Part shown: piece after piece, positions 10,408-20,721 of the stretch | Layout: the number at the start of each line of letters is the position of its first letter | Position numbering within the stretch: position 1 is the stretch's first letter | Assembly (NCBI RefSeq): GCF_003049685.1 | Contig: NZ_PYSY02000002.1 | Span: forward strand, 1-64,000 | Length of the DNA: 64,000 nt | Reading direction: 5' to 3' | DNA from: Brucella pituitosa | GTDB taxonomy: Bacteria > Pseudomonadota > Alphaproteobacteria > Rhizobiales > Rhizobiaceae | The notes under the pieces: generated by a model | Told to the model about the DNA's origin: nothing | The model's database searches: none | The model's input: only the letters and a program-made list of their open reading frames with translations | Position numbers and translations under genes: made by a program

Positions 10408-11253
10408 ATGGAACTGCGTAATCGTGATTTTTACATGAGTCCGTCGTTCTGGAAGTGGAAAACCTTGTGGTGGCGCTTCCCGGTGGTACACGTGCTTCGC
10501 AGCGTGAGCTTTGATATTCGCAAAGGCGAGACGGTCTGTCTCGTAGGCGAATCCGGCTCAGGAAAGTCGGTGACGTCGCTCACAGCCATGGGACTTTTGC
10601 CGAAAGATGCCCTGCTGGTCAAATCAGGTGCAATAAGGCTGGATGACACTGATTTGCTCAAGCTTTCACCCTCTGACATGAAAAAGATGCGCGCTACGCG
10701 CATCTCCATGATCTTTCAGGAGCCGATGACTGCGCTCAATCCGGTTATGCGGGTAGGTGAACAGATCACAGAGGTTCTGGACGTTCACACCAGCCTTTCG
10801 GCAGAGGCCAAGCGCGCTAAAGTTATCAACATCATGGAGCAGGTGCATCTGCCGGATGTGGAGCGCATTTATCAAAGCTACCCGCATCAGCTTTCGGGCG
10901 GTCAGCGTCAACGCATCATGATCGCCATGGCGCTCATTCTTGAGCCTGTGGTGCTGATCGCTGATGAGCCAACTACGGCACTCGATGTGACGACACAGAA
11001 GCAAATCCTGTCGCTGATTGCGGAATTGCAGGAAAAGCACGGCACTGCGGTTTTGTTTATCACGCACGATATGGGGGTGGTGGCGGAAATCGCTGACCGT
11101 GTCTGTGTTATGCGTCATGGTGAAATCCTGGAGCGCGGAACAATCCGGGACGTTCTGTCGTCACCGCAGCAGCAATATACCAAGGACCTGTTGGGCTCTG
11201 TTCCCAGCCTCGTTCCGCGTCTGGCGCGTGAGCCGCAGGAAGTGAAGCTGTGA
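10408..11253 (+). CDS. ABC transporter ATP-binding protein, DppD-like
   Basis: ATPase of about 281 aa energising the peptide importer. Walker A is GESGSGKS, Q-loop FQEPMTALNP, ABC signature LSGGQRQR, Walker B VLIADEPTTALD, and the H-switch His lies in FITHDMGVV. The first 35 residues look wrong for the family: bases 10444-10490 read as VLEVENLVVALPGGT in another frame, so two compensating indels probably scramble the N-terminus here. The gene starts 1 nt after the DppC stop and its own stop overlaps the next ATPase start. Confidence 0.9.
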   Translation: MELRNRDFYMSPSFWKWKTLWWRFPVVHVLRSVSFDIRKGETVCLVGESGSGKSVTSLTAMGLLPKDALLVKSGAIRLDDTDLLKLSPSDMKKMRATRISMIFQEPMTALNPVMRVGEQITEVLDVHTSLSAEAKRAKVINIMEQVHLPDVERIYQSYPHQLSGGQRQRIMIAMALILEPVVLIADEPTTALDVTTQKQILSLIAELQEKHGTAVLFITHDMGVVAEIADRVCVMRHGEILERGTIRDVLSSPQQQYTKDLLGSVPSLVPRLAREPQEVKL

Positions 11254-12050
11254 TCCGCGTTCGCGATCTTGGCATGACCTATCGCAGTGGCGGGATTTTC
11301 AGCGCAAAGCCGGGAGTCCATGCCTCTCGCGAGGTGAACTTCGAGCTTCAGCCGGGGCGTACACTCGGTATTGTAGGGGAATCCGGTTCGGGTAAAACTA
11401 CCGTTGCCCGCTCAATCATGCGGTTGATCGAGCCCACAGAAGGTGAGATCGTCGTGGACGGACGAGACATCGCACATCTCGGAAAACGCGAGATGAAGCC
11501 GTTTCGCAAGAAGCTTCAGGTCGTGTTTCAGGACCCGTTTCGGTCATTGAATCCGCGCTGGACGATTGAGCAAAGCCTGACAGAAGGGCCACTTAATTAC
11601 GGCGTCCCTTATGACGAGGCAGTAGCGGAAGCGAAACGCTTGTTGAAGATCGTCTCGTTGCCCGAAGATGCCCTGAAACGCTATCCGCATCAGTTTTCAG
11701 GTGGTCAGCGCCAGCGTATTGCCATCGCGCGCGCGGTCGCGCTCAGACCCGATATTCTGGTGGCCGACGAGGCCGTCTCTGCGCTTGATGTTTCGGTTCA
11801 GGCGCAGGTTCTCAATCTGCTTGCCGAGCTGCAGCGTGATACCGGCATCGCTATCATCTTCATCACGCACGACCTGCGTGTTGCCGCACAGATTTGCGAT
11901 GAAGTGCTGGTGATGAAACGCGGACAAGTGGTTGAGCAAGGCGATGCCGCCGACGTGCTTGGTAATCCATCGCATGAATATACGCGATCATTGATTGAAG
12001 CGGCTCCCGGCCGTTTCTGGGACTTTGCGGCTGGACGTCCTGCCGCCTGA
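11250..12050 (+). CDS. ABC transporter ATP-binding protein, DppF-like
   Basis: Second ATPase of the importer, 266 aa, apparently uninterrupted. Walker A is GESGSGKT, Q-loop [11 protein letters not shown], signature FSGGQRQR, Walker [13 protein letters not shown], and the switch His is in [12 protein letters not shown] start at 11250 overlaps the preceding TGA (GTGA). The [14 protein letters not shown] segment is characteristic of DppF/OppF. The Walker B variant DEAVSALD, instead of DEPTSALD, is common in this branch. Confidence 0.92.
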   Translation: MIRVRDLGMTYRSGGIFSAKPGVHASREVNFELQPGRTLGIVGESGSGKTTVARSIMRLIEPTEGEIVVDGRDIAHLGKREMKPFRKKLQVVFQDPFRSLNPRWTIEQSLTEGPLNYGVPYDEAVAEAKRLLKIVSLPEDALKRYPHQFSGGQRQRIAIARAVALRPDILVADEAVSALDVSVQAQVLNLLAELQRDTGIAIIFITHDLRVAAQICDEVLVMKRGQVVEQGDAADVLGNPSHEYTRSLIEAAPGRFWDFAAGRPAA

Positions 12051-12109
12051 TCGAAGGACCGCACGCTGCGGCCCCGGTTATCTTCAATGTTTCAAACAGG
12101 AATGAAATC

Positions 12110-13285
12110 ATGCCCGTCATACCGTTTATTGAGGAGAAAGCCGGCGAGATGCGCGCGGTTTTCGAAGACCTTCATCGTCATCCGGAAATCGGTTTCGAGG
12201 AGCAACATGCTTCCGGTGTCGTTGCGTCATTACTGGAAAATGGGGCTTCGATGAAGTCCATACCGGCATTGCGAAGACTGGTGTTGTCGGCATATTGAGA
12301 GGTCAAAACGCGGGTAACCGCCGTGTTGGTCTGCGGGCCGATATGGATGCGCTGCCGATTGATGAGATTTCCGGTGTTCCTTATACATCGCAAAATCCGG
12401 GCCGAATGCATGCCTGTGGCCATGATGGCCATACGACCATGTTGCTGGGCGCTGCGCAGTATCTTGCGGCGACACGCAACTTCGAAGGGACCGCGGTTTT
12501 CGTCTTCCAACCAGCTGAGGAAGGTCTGGGCGGCGCGCGCATGATTGCGGAGGGCCTGTTCGAGCGCTTTCCTTGCGATGAAATCTACGGGATGCACAAT
12601 CAGCCGCTGGGCACTCTAGGCAAAGCTGTCATTCGTAAGGGTGCTGCCATGGCCGGTGCCAGCTTCTTCGATATCAAGTTGACAGGTAAAGGCAGTCACG
12701 CCGCCCAGCCGCACAATGCCCGTGATGTGCTGGTGATCGGTGCCGATCTGGTCGGGCAATTGCAGACCATCGTGTCGCGCAATATTCCGGCAACCGATTC
12801 CTGTGTTGTGTCCTGCACGCAGTTTCATACTGGAAGCGCGTATAACATCGTCCCGGAAGTGGCGACTATCACCGGCACAATTCGTTATTTCGAGCAGCGT
12901 GTCTGCGATCTTGCAGAAAGCCGTCTGCGCGAAATTTGCGCAGGTGTGGGTGCAGGTTATGGCATCAAAGTTGATGTCGAGCTGCGTAATGTTTTCGATG
13001 TCTTGCGCAATGATAGCGAGCTGTCCGATGCCTATATTGCGGCTGCGCGCGATGTGTTGGGTGAGGAAAATGTAACCGACGACTGCCCGGCTTTTATGGG
13101 CAGTGAGGATTTTGCCGACATGCTGGCGCGTGCCCGGTGCATACATCAATGTGCTGCATGGCGGCAAAGCAGCCTTGCACAATCCTGCCTTTGTACTCGA
13201 ACCGGAAACGCTGCCAATTGGCGCGTCTATCTATGCCCGGATCGTAGAAACTCGCCTGCCAGTAAACAAGGATCTCGCAGCATGA
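12110..13285 (+). CDS. M20-family amidohydrolase, hippurate hydrolase/IAA-amino-acid-hydrolase type (two frameshifts)
   Basis: A protein of about 391 aa hydrolysing N-acyl amino acids or aromatic amides. Metal-binding segments of the M20D subfamily are seen: LHRHPEIGFEE at the N-terminus, RADMDALPI, HACGHDGHTTMLLGAA, FQPAEEGLGGARMI with the catalytic Glu pair, and KGSHAAQPHNARD in the dimerisation domain. FMGSEDFADML is near the C-terminus. The frame breaks around 12238 and 13132. Its stop overlaps the next gene start (ATGA), so both hydrolases are translationally coupled. In this operon it probably deacylates imported compounds. The substrate cannot be named. Confidence 0.88.
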
Positions 13286-14413
13286 GCGCGCATGAATTGC
13301 CATTTGATCTCGATGATATGATCGCGCGTCTGCGCCCATGGATCGAAACGGAAAGTCCCACATTTGATGCGGATGCGGTTAATCGCATGGTCGATGCAGC
13401 CGCCTATGACTTTGCGGCTGCAGGCGCCAGCATTGAGTTTATTCCGGGACGTATGGGCTTTGGTGGCTCACTGCGTGCGTTTCCCGCACAAAGATCAGGG
13501 CAAGCCCGGCATTCTGGTGTCCGGCCATCTTGATACGGTTCATCCACTTGGCGTGATCGATATCAATCCGTATCGTCGCGAGGGTGGAAAGATTTACGGC
13601 CCAGGCATTCAGGATATGAAGGGTGGTAACTTCGTTGCCCTTGAAGCCATGCGACAGATTGCAAGAAGTGGGCTTGTGACCAAGCTTCCAGTTACATTTC
13701 TGCTGACACCAGATGAAGAAGTGGGAACGCCTTCGACGCGTGATCTGATCGAGCAGGAAGCACTCAAGAACAAATATGTACTGGTGCCAGAACCTGCGCG
13801 CCGTGATGGTGGTGCTGTTGTCGGACGTTATGCGATTGCGCGTTATAATCTTGAGACAGTTGGCAAACCAAGCCATGCGGGCTGGTTGCTGAAGGAAGGT
13901 CGTTCTGCAATCCGACGTATGGCTGAAAAGATTATTGAAATTGAAGCGCTCACAACCGATGACTGCACTTTCTCGGTAGGCGTTATTCAGGCCGGGCAGT
14001 GGGTCAATTGCGTTTCGTCCAGTTGTAATGCGGAAGCGCTCAGTATGGCCAAAACCCAGAAAGATCTGGAAGACGGCGTTGCACGGATCATGGCTCTTGC
14101 GGGAACCAAAGATGATGTCGAGCTGATCGTCACGCGTGGCGTAACACGACCTGTTTGGGAGCCGGGACAACCACAGGATTTGAAGCTTTTCAACTTAGCC
14201 AACGAGATCGCAAAAGAGATCGGCTTTACCATGACGGCTCAGAGTTCGGGTGGCGGGTCGGATGGTAACTTTACCGGCGCGCTTGGTGTCCCGACGCTCG
14301 ATTCCATCGGTGTGCGTGGTGAAGGACTGCATACATTGGGCGAGCATATTTTCGAGGATAGTCTGGTTGAACGTGCCCGTCTTCATGCGGGTCTGTTTCT
14401 CTCACTGGAATAA
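13282..14413 (+). CDS. M20-family peptidase, glutamate carboxypeptidase (CPG2) type (one frameshift)
   Basis: A protein of about 377 aa. The metal-site motifs GHLDTVHPLG, YGPGIQDMKGGNFVALEA and TPDEEVGTPSTR are in the order seen in carboxypeptidase G2-like enzymes, which remove C-terminal glutamate from folate-like and acyl-Glu substrates. KPSHAGWLLKEGRSAI marks the lid domain, and GGGSDGNFTGALGVPTLD carries a late active-site region. The ATG at 13282 overlaps the preceding stop. The frame breaks near 13473; the correct reading is RFPHKDQGKPGILVSGHLD. Cytoplasmic, with no signal peptide. It complements the M20D enzyme and the acylase downstream. Confidence 0.87.
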
Positions 14414-14430
14414 CAACCAGAGGTGCGGCC

Positions 14431-16761
14431 ATGGCCGATGCTACAAGATTAACTGCAACCCGCGTACCGGGCTTGCAGAACGATGTCGCGATCAATGTGG
14501 ATCAGTGGGGGGTTGCCCATATCAGAGCGGAGAACCTGCACGATCTGTTTTTCGCGCAAGGTTGGAACGCTGCGCGTGATCGTCTCTGGCAGATCGATAT
14601 TGCCCGCAAGCGCGGGCTTGGTCTGTTGGCGCGGATTTTGGTCCCGGCTATCTTGAGCAGGACAGGGCCGCTCGATTGCTTCTTTATCGCGGTGATATGG
14701 CACCGGAATGGAAAGCATATGGGGCGGATTCCGAGGAAATCTGTACCGCTTTTGCTAAAGGCATCAACGCCTATGTTGACGCCTGCAATTCAGGAGAGAT
14801 AGCACTTCCACCTGAGTTTACGCTGCTCGGTCACAAGCCAGATCGATGGGTGGCGGAAGATGTGGTGCGCGTGCGCACCCATTCGCTGACACGCAATGCA
14901 TCGTCCGAGCTACTCCGTTCCAAGATTATGGCAATCGCGGGTGTGGAGCTTGGTGCACAGCTTGATTTGCTGCGCAAGGAATTATCGCATGGCGTGATCC
15001 CAAAGCCGGTTGAGGGTTTCGACCCGAGTATCATGACCGACAGGGTGTTGCGTGATTTTCAGCTTGCTGTCAGTCCCGCAACCTTTTCGAAGGAACGTCT
15101 AGCTGCAACGTTGGATGAAGCTGATCAATGGACCACAATCACTTTATCCGGCGAGATTGTTCGAGCCTCTTTGAAGAAGGCTCAAACAATTGGGCGATAT
15201 CAGCGGAAAAGGCGACAACCGGTCGCCCTATATTGGCGCTTGATCCGCATCGCACACATGTTTTGCCTTCGATCCGTTGTGTGGTTCACCTGGCCATGCC
15301 GGGTCTTGACGTGGCCGGTGCGGGCGAACCCATGGTGCCCGGAATATCCATGGGGCATAACGGAACCGCCGCCTTCGGTCTCACGATTTTTGGCGCGGAT
15401 CAGGAAGATATTTATGTCTATCAGACAAAGGCGGGAGACACTGATCAGTATGCCTATCAAGGTGATTGGGAGACCGTTAAAACGATAACGGAGACAATTC
15501 CCGTCAAAGGATATCCTGATCAGAAAGTCGAGCTGAAGTTCTCACGCCATGGACCAATCCTCTATGAGGATAAGGAGAACAATCGCGCATTCGGATTGAG
15601 AACTGTCTGGATGGATGCAGGCATGGCGCCATATATGGCGAGCCTGTCTGTGATGAGAGCGAAGAACTATGCTGACTATGCAAGTGCGCTGGAAGGCTGG
15701 GGTTGCCCTTCCGTCAATCACATCTATGCTGATACAACGAACACGATTGCATGGAAGCCATCGGGTGCCACACCTGTTCGGAACAATTGGGATGGTCTTT
15801 TACCTGTTCCCGGTGATGGACGCTACGAATGGCAAGGTTATCTGTCACCAGAAACAGGGCCGTATGAAATCAATCCATCGCGGGGCTTTGTAGCGACGGC
15901 CAACGCCATGAATGTGCCGTATGATTGGACTGCCTCGAACCCAGCTATCGGTTATGAGTGGCTGGATAGCAGTCGTCATGACAGGCTCCACAGCGAATTG
16001 TCCCGCCAAGAACCCATTTCGCTTGAAGATTGTGCACGACTGCAATGCTCAACATTTTCACCAATCGCTGCCCGCGTATTGAAGTGTCTGAGGGCGTTGC
16101 CTGTTCACGACAATGAAATCGAAGCTTGGAAGCTTCTTCAGAATTGGGACGGCAACTTGTCTGCGGACTCTGCAGCTGCCGCCCTTCTCGAGATATGGTT
16201 CAGCAAACATCTTGGTCTGCTTGCAGCAACGTCTCAGGGGCTGTTCCTGGTTATGCCGCTGCTGGTGCCATTTGATGCACCAAGCATTGCTTCATGGTTA
16301 GAAAACTCCGCCCAGACAGCCGAACATATGGATGCCGTTCTCCAAAGCCTCGCTGATGCATGGGCGGAGTGTGTTTCATTGATGGGAACAGATGCGGAGA
16401 AATGGACATGGGAAGCATTCATAAGCTTACGCTTCGTCATCCCCTTCAGTCACTGACAGACAACAATTGGTCGTTAGAACCCATCGCTTTAGGTGGCAGC
16501 AGCTCAACACTCAATTACGCCAATTATCGATTGAGTGATTTCTCGGTTGTCGTGGGACCTTCGGTGCGAATGATTATCGATGTTGGAGCTTGGGACAACA
16601 GCCTGTTTGTCAACAATCCGGGCCAATCGGGATCGCCATTGTCGCGGCATTATTCCGATCTTCTGGAGAACTGGCACGAAGGGAAATATGTTCCGCTGGT
16701 CTATTCGAAAGAGCGTATTGATGATGCGACGGTCATGAGAATAATGTTGAGTGCGGGCTGA
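14431..16761 (+). CDS. Penicillin-acylase-family Ntn hydrolase (three frameshifts)
   Basis: A precursor of about 776 aa of the penicillin amidase/acylase family. These enzymes self-cleave into alpha and beta chains; the beta chain begins with the catalytic Ser. Here the Ser of SNNWAIS is encoded at 15182-15184. N-terminal features DQWGVAHIRAENLHDLFFAQG and the Asp/Arg-rich ARDRLWQIDIARKRG are typical, as is the beta-chain GAGEPMVPGISMGHNGTAAFG. The frame breaks near 14637, 15173 and 16420. No clear Sec signal was seen, so it may be cytoplasmic or use an unusual leader. Possible substrates include acylated amino acids, acyl-homoserine lactones or beta-lactams; sequence alone does not decide. 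Last gene of the operon. Confidence 0.86.
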
Positions 16762-16783
16762 GGAAGTCCGCCTCTCAATAGGA

Positions 16784-17149
16784 TTATTTCATCGTAATGA
16801 CGACATAGGTCGGATAGACCTCGACGAAAATCAATGGTGTCGCGTTGATGATTGTCGCCTGATCGATTGGTGAAATGCGGACATTGGCAAGCATGTTCTC
16901 GAGCTTGGCGCGGTTGTCCTTACTGCTGAAGAATTTGTCTTTTTCATCTTCTGCATCGACTTTGCCAAACTGGTGGACGTTGGCGCGGTCCTGTCTGACA
17001 ATGCCCGCTACTTTGGTGAGGCGTTGACCGGATGAGCTGTAATGATCGCGCTCGCTTAAACGGGCGTAATAGGTGTCGATTGGTTTCTCAGCGGCTGTCG
17101 CCGTTCCTGTAGTCGCCAGCACCATCGCTGCCATCATAGTCGAGCGCAT
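16784..17149 (-). CDS. Hypothetical secreted protein
   Basis: A 121-aa protein with a clear Sec signal peptide (MRSTMMAAMVLATTGTATAA, cleavage after the AxA-like end). The mature part is charged, with a DAEDEKDKF segment and a hydrophobic C-terminus (LIFVEVYPTYVVITMK). There are no cysteines or recognisable catalytic motifs, and I do not recognise the family. It converges with the acylase gene and stands alone, with a 212-bp gap before the LacI gene. A periplasmic location is the only inference offered. Confidence 0.68.
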   Translation of the reverse strand: MRSTMMAAMVLATTGTATAAEKPIDTYYARLSERDHYSSSGQRLTKVAGIVRQDRANVHQFGKVDAEDEKDKFFSSKDNRAKLENMLANVRISPIDQATIINATPLIFVEVYPTYVVITMK

Positions 17150-17361
17150 GATATCTCCTTATATCCACCCCAACCACTAGCAGTTTCAGGCGAGTTATTC
17201 AGTCTGTTCCTGGCGTTTTACCCGATTTTTTATTGCAATGTAGCAATGGGAGAGTAATCAGCGTCATGACGCATTGTTGCAGGTCAGTTTATTTAGCAAC
17301 ATGACTGAATTTCTGGTTGTCAAAACTCAGTCGCATTTTTCTGTACGCTATCATCCTGGAT

Positions 17362-18415
17362 TTACAAATTACGTTTCGCCACCGTCTGGCGCTCAATGAG
17401 TTTGAAGCCGACATCAACGAGTGAAGATGATACAGGACGTTCATCTGCATCACCTTTTTCGAAAAGATTGAGCAGTAATTCTCCAGTTTTCACTCCAATT
17501 CCAATCGCGTCGACACGTATTGTTGTTATCGCAGGAACCGATTGGCGTGCGATATCGAAGTCACCAAAACCCATCAACGACAATTGCTCGGGCACTTTAA
17601 TGCCACGACGATGGCATTCCATCAGAGCACCGAAGGCAGAAATATCTGACACGGCAAACACGGCTTCGACATCGGGTGCGCGTTCCAGCAATGTGGAGAT
17701 GGTGCGCGCACCGTGATCATGCGAAACAGGAGCGGTTCCTTCGCGCACGATCAGTTCATCACTCACCCCCGCTTCGCGTAGTACTGAGGTAAAGCCCATT
17801 AACCGGCTTTCACCACGCAAGTCGATAGCATCGGCGTCAGTGCGTGAACCGAGCGCGCCAATGCGCCGATGTCCGAGCGATAAGAGATATCGTGCGGCAG
17901 CGCGTCCAACCTCATAGTTGGAAAATCCGACCGAATGATCAATCGGCTTGTCAGGCTTACCCCATATTTCAACAATCGGAATATCGGCACGCAGCAGCAT
18001 TTCAGTGGCAGCTTTTGTATGAACTGTTCCCGCGACTACAATCGCATCAGGGCGCCGCTCAAGCATGGCTCGAATAATGCGCTCTTCTTCCTCCAACTTA
18101 TACATCGTGAAGCCGATCAGCAGTTGATAGCCTTTCGGCCGTAAGGATTCTGCCAGTCCTTGTGCAGTATCGGCGAAGTTCGAGTTCGTCAGGGTTGGCA
18201 GAATAGCCGTGATGAAGTTGGTGCGCCGGGAAGAGGCTGCCAGCAACACGATCTGGTACGTAACTCAGCTGCTCGATGGCTTCCATTACCCGCTTGCGGG
18301 TGGCTTCAGACACCAGATCCGGGTCTGCGAGAACGCGAGACACAGTCATTTGCGATACGCCCGCGAGGCGGGATACGTCTCGCATGGTTGCTTTTCTGGC
18401 GGGCGAGGTGATCAT
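17362..18415 (-). CDS. LacI-family regulator of the idonate/gluconate module, GntR/IdnR-like (one frameshift)
   Basis: Regulator of about 350 aa. The HTH is TMRDVSRLAGVSQMTVSRVL with the hinge helix after VPDRVAGSLA, followed by the periplasmic-binding-protein-like domain (FTMYKLEEEERII, LSLGHRRIGALGSR, LMGFGDFDIARQSVPAITTI). The frame breaks near 18245, at the junction of the hinge and ligand domain. Start at the ATG at 18415. Three near-identical ATGTTATCGATAACAT-type sites lie upstream of its own transcription unit, of the ABC importer and of the idonate dehydrogenase gene. This sequence resembles GntR/IdnR sites of enterobacteria. The likely effector is gluconate, idonate or a derivative. 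Confidence 0.88.
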
Positions 18416-18443
18416 GCAAAGTCCTGTTTGATCGGTTGGTTTA

Positions 18444-18787
18444 TCACACGGTCTGGGCCGTGTCGGTTGTTGGTATCTGCTCATAGACGACATGGTAGAA
18501 ACGGCCGTCAAACATTTCCATCATTCGGTCTGTGATGACGCGCCCCTCAAGCCGTACCGGCGAAGCCAAGGCTTCCTCGACCGCCGCCATCGACGGATAA
18601 TCTATTTCCTGCACCATGGCGATAGACGGCGAACCGGGGTCCACATTCAACATGCGCATGACCCGCACGGCTTGTGCGTTTGGCATGCGCTTCCAGACTG
18701 GAAGCAACTGTTCTTTCACGATGCGAAAGAATTCTTCCTCGCGCCCGGATGGATCGTGCCTTCAAAAATTGCTGAACGTGTATGCAT
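18444..18787 (-). CDS. Small protein, probable dimeric alpha-beta barrel (one frameshift)
   Basis: About 114 aa. Reconstructed N-terminus MHTRSAIFEGTIHPG, with a frame break near 18745, then EEFFRIVKEQLLPVWKRM and a core rich in beta/alpha alternation (AVRVMRMLNVDPG, MVQEIDYPSMAAVEEALASP). Size and pattern resemble ferredoxin-like dimeric barrels (EthD, ABM, L-rhamnose mutarotase-like or NIPSNAP groups). The exact family is uncertain. It is the first gene before the LacI regulator (28 bp apart, same strand), with a LacI-type operator 34 bp upstream of its ATG. A role in sugar-acid handling (mutarotase or lactone-related) is only a guess. Confidence 0.66.
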
Positions 18788-18820
18788 GATGGGTTCCCTA
18801 GTGTCCGTTTTTGTGTTGCA

Positions 18821-18836
18821 ATGATATCGATAACAT
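18821..18836. promoter_or_regulatory. LacI-family operator 1 (autoregulatory site)
   Basis: ATGATATCGATAACAT, a 15/16 match to the perfect palindrome at 24907-24922, lies 34 bp upstream of the small-protein/LacI transcription unit. Confidence 0.8.
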
Positions 18837-19120
18837 GCACTATTGCAAGCAACAAGAATGGGAATGAATTACTTCACAACCGGTATTTGGATTTTGGTGC
18901 TGATATTCAGCTCAATCAAACTATCAGAAGCATTTTACCCGCTGTCGCTGTGGAAGGGGAGCTTGATATCGCATACGATTTAAGGGGTGCAATCTCGTGA
19001 ATTGACGATGTTATCGAAAACATCGATCAATAACATAAGAGCGAATGTCAACGTATAACGATGATGTCTTGTTTTCATTCAGGGAGGATTGAGTGAAGGC
19101 GGGAAACTGGAGGAGAAATC
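18837..19120. other. Divergent regulatory region of the LacI unit and ABC importer
   Basis: A stretch of about 280 bp without a gene. Besides the two operators at its edges, it has TTGACG at 19002-19007 as a possible -35 partly abutting operator 2. An A/T-rich stretch and a GGAGGAG ribosome site follow just before the ATG at 19121. No other structure stood out. Confidence 0.5.
19008..19023. promoter_or_regulatory. LacI-family operator 2 (ABC importer promoter)
   Basis: ATGTTATCGAAAACAT, a 15/16 match to the perfect site at 24907-24922. It lies about 100 bp upstream of the binding-protein gene and directly after a possible -35 (TTGACG). Confidence 0.8.
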
Positions 19121-19918
19121 ATGCGTATTCTGAAAACAATTCGTAATTTAGCCATCGGTTTAACAATGGCTGGTATGTTCGGCATGGCCGATGCCCATGC
19201 TGTATCCATTAGTGATATTACGGCTCGTGGTACGGTCAAGATTGGCGTGCTGACAGGTGCCCCGCCAATGGGTATGGTTGATGAAAAGGGTAATCCAACT
19301 GGCTACGACGTCGATGTCGCCAATCTGTTGGGTACATATCTCAATTTGCCTGTGGAACTTGTCCCATTGACGCCGCCGGCACGTATTCCTGCGCTGCAAA
19401 CCGGCAAGGTCGACTTCCTCGTTGCGACGCTTTCTCCGACGGGTGAGCGCGCGAAAACGGTGATGTTCACGCAGCCATATAATGCCTTTAATATGGACAT
19501 CATTTCCGGCCCAGACCAGAACCTTACCAAGCTTGAAGATCTGGCTGGCAAGCGCGTGTCGGTGAACCGTGGTTCGACGCAGGAAACAGCACTCCGCAAA
19601 GCCGCGATCCAGGGTCTCGAAATTGTTGTTTACGAAGACGACTCGACAAGCGCACAGGCATTGATTGCCGGACAGGTGGATGCTGTGGCATTGCCTTCAA
19701 CGGTTGGCGAAGCGATCATCAAGCAGCGCCCTGAAGCAGGGTTAAAGGTTGGCTTTACCTTCTTCCAGCAGGGTAATTCCATGGCGACCAAGCTTGAAGA
19801 TTTCGAGTTGCGTCAGTGGCTGAATACGGCCATTTATCTGATGAAGATTTCTGGCGATCTGGACAAGATTGCGGTGAAATGGACAGGCCGTCCGATGCCT
19901 GACCTGCCATCGTTCTGA
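19121..19918 (+). CDS. ABC transporter substrate-binding protein, family 3 (polar amino acid type)
   Basis: A 265-aa periplasmic binding protein. Signal peptide cleaved near MADAHA. SBP_bac_3 features are seen: RGTVKIGVLTGAPPMGMVDEKGN at the mature start, PTGYDVDVANLLG, PARIPALQTGKVDFLVATLSPTGERAKTVMFTQPY and GKRVSVNRGSTQE. Uninterrupted. GGAGGAG ribosome site upstream. It is under a LacI-type operator shared with idonate catabolism genes, so the ligand may be a sugar acid rather than an amino acid, although the fold is the polar-amino-acid type. A terminator-like hairpin separates it from the permeases, suggesting it is expressed above them. Confidence 0.9.
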   Translation: MRILKTIRNLAIGLTMAGMFGMADAHAVSISDITARGTVKIGVLTGAPPMGMVDEKGNPTGYDVDVANLLGTYLNLPVELVPLTPPARIPALQTGKVDFLVATLSPTGERAKTVMFTQPYNAFNMDIISGPDQNLTKLEDLAGKRVSVNRGSTQETALRKAAIQGLEIVVYEDDSTSAQALIAGQVDAVALPSTVGEAIIKQRPEAGLKVGFTFFQQGNSMATKLEDFELRQWLNTAIYLMKISGDLDKIAVKWTGRPMPDLPSF

Positions 19919-19926
19919 TTGTTTCA

Positions 19927-19956
19927 CCGTCGGTGCCTCAATGCACCGACGGATTT
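19927..19956 (+). terminator. Intercistronic hairpin after binding-protein gene
   Basis: A perfect 10-bp stem, CCGTCGGTGC / GCACCGACGG, with a 6-nt loop is followed by ATTTCTTC. It probably attenuates transcription into the permease genes or stabilises the upstream mRNA. Confidence 0.72.
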
Positions 19957-20016
19957 CTTCACATCGTTGCATAAAAGAATCCGCACAAGCGCTGTTATTC
20001 AGCGGGAGGCCGGACC

Positions 20017-20721
20017 ATGTCCTACACTTTTCAGTTCGGGGTCATTGCCCAGTATCAGGATGCCCTGCTGGCAGGCATTTGGCTGACAATCAAACTGTCA
20101 ATCATGTCTATCGTCTTGGGTTGCGCGGGTGGCGTTTTGTTCGCCTCGCTGCGGTCGATGAACAGCGGAATAATTCGTTTTCTGATTGATGCCTATGTCG
20201 AGATCATCCGCAATACACCGTTTCTGGTGCAATTGTTCATCATCTATTTCGGGCTGCCTGCCATAGGCTTCCGTGTGGGTGCCGAAGTTGCGGCCCTCAT
20301 TGGCATGACAATTAATCTCACAGCCTATTCTACGGAAATCATCCGCTCAGGTATTGAGGCTGTCCATAAATCGCAGATTGAGGCAGGTGAGGCACTCGGT
20401 TTCACTCGGCTTCAGATTTACCGTCATGTGATCATTCTGCCGGCTTTGGCAAAGGTCTATCCGGCCTTATGCAGCCAGTTCGTGTTGATGATGCTCGCAT
20501 CCAGCGTTTGCTCTGTTATTTCAACGCAGGAGCTGGCCGCATCTGCCGCCTTCGTTGAATCCCAAACCTATCGTTCATTCGAGGTCTATATCGTCGTGAC
20601 CCTGATTTATCTGGGACTGGCATTGTGCTTGCGCGCTGTCCTTGCACTGGTCGGGCTTTGGCTGTTTGGTCGCCGTGTTGCCCGCCGCACTGTAGTAGCA
20701 ATTCCGGAGGCGTCAGCATGA
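20017..20721 (+). CDS. Amino-acid-type ABC transporter permease, HisQ/GlnP-like
   Basis: A 234-aa inner-membrane permease with about five TM helices. The HEQ-type N-terminus is TIKLSIMSIVLGCAGG. The RNTPFLVQLFIIYFGLP motif and the EAA loop KSQIEAGEALGFTRLQIYRHVILP-type segment are intact. GGGAGG ribosome site at 20002-20007. Its stop overlaps the next permease start by 4 bp (ATGA), so the two permeases form a heterodimeric channel for the upstream binding protein. Confidence 0.9.
   Translation: MSYTFQFGVIAQYQDALLAGIWLTIKLSIMSIVLGCAGGVLFASLRSMNSGIIRFLIDAYVEIIRNTPFLVQLFIIYFGLPAIGFRVGAEVAALIGMTINLTAYSTEIIRSGIEAVHKSQIEAGEALGFTRLQIYRHVIILPALAKVYPALCSQFVLMMLASSVCSVISTQELAASAAFVESQTYRSFEVYIVVTLIYLGLALCLRAVLALVGLWLFGRRVARRTVVAIPEASA

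Noticed and set aside
17261..17272. GCGTCATGACGC palindrome downstream of the LacI gene
   Set aside because: A single 12-bp palindrome in a short gap with no second copy or promoter nearby; too little to call an operator.
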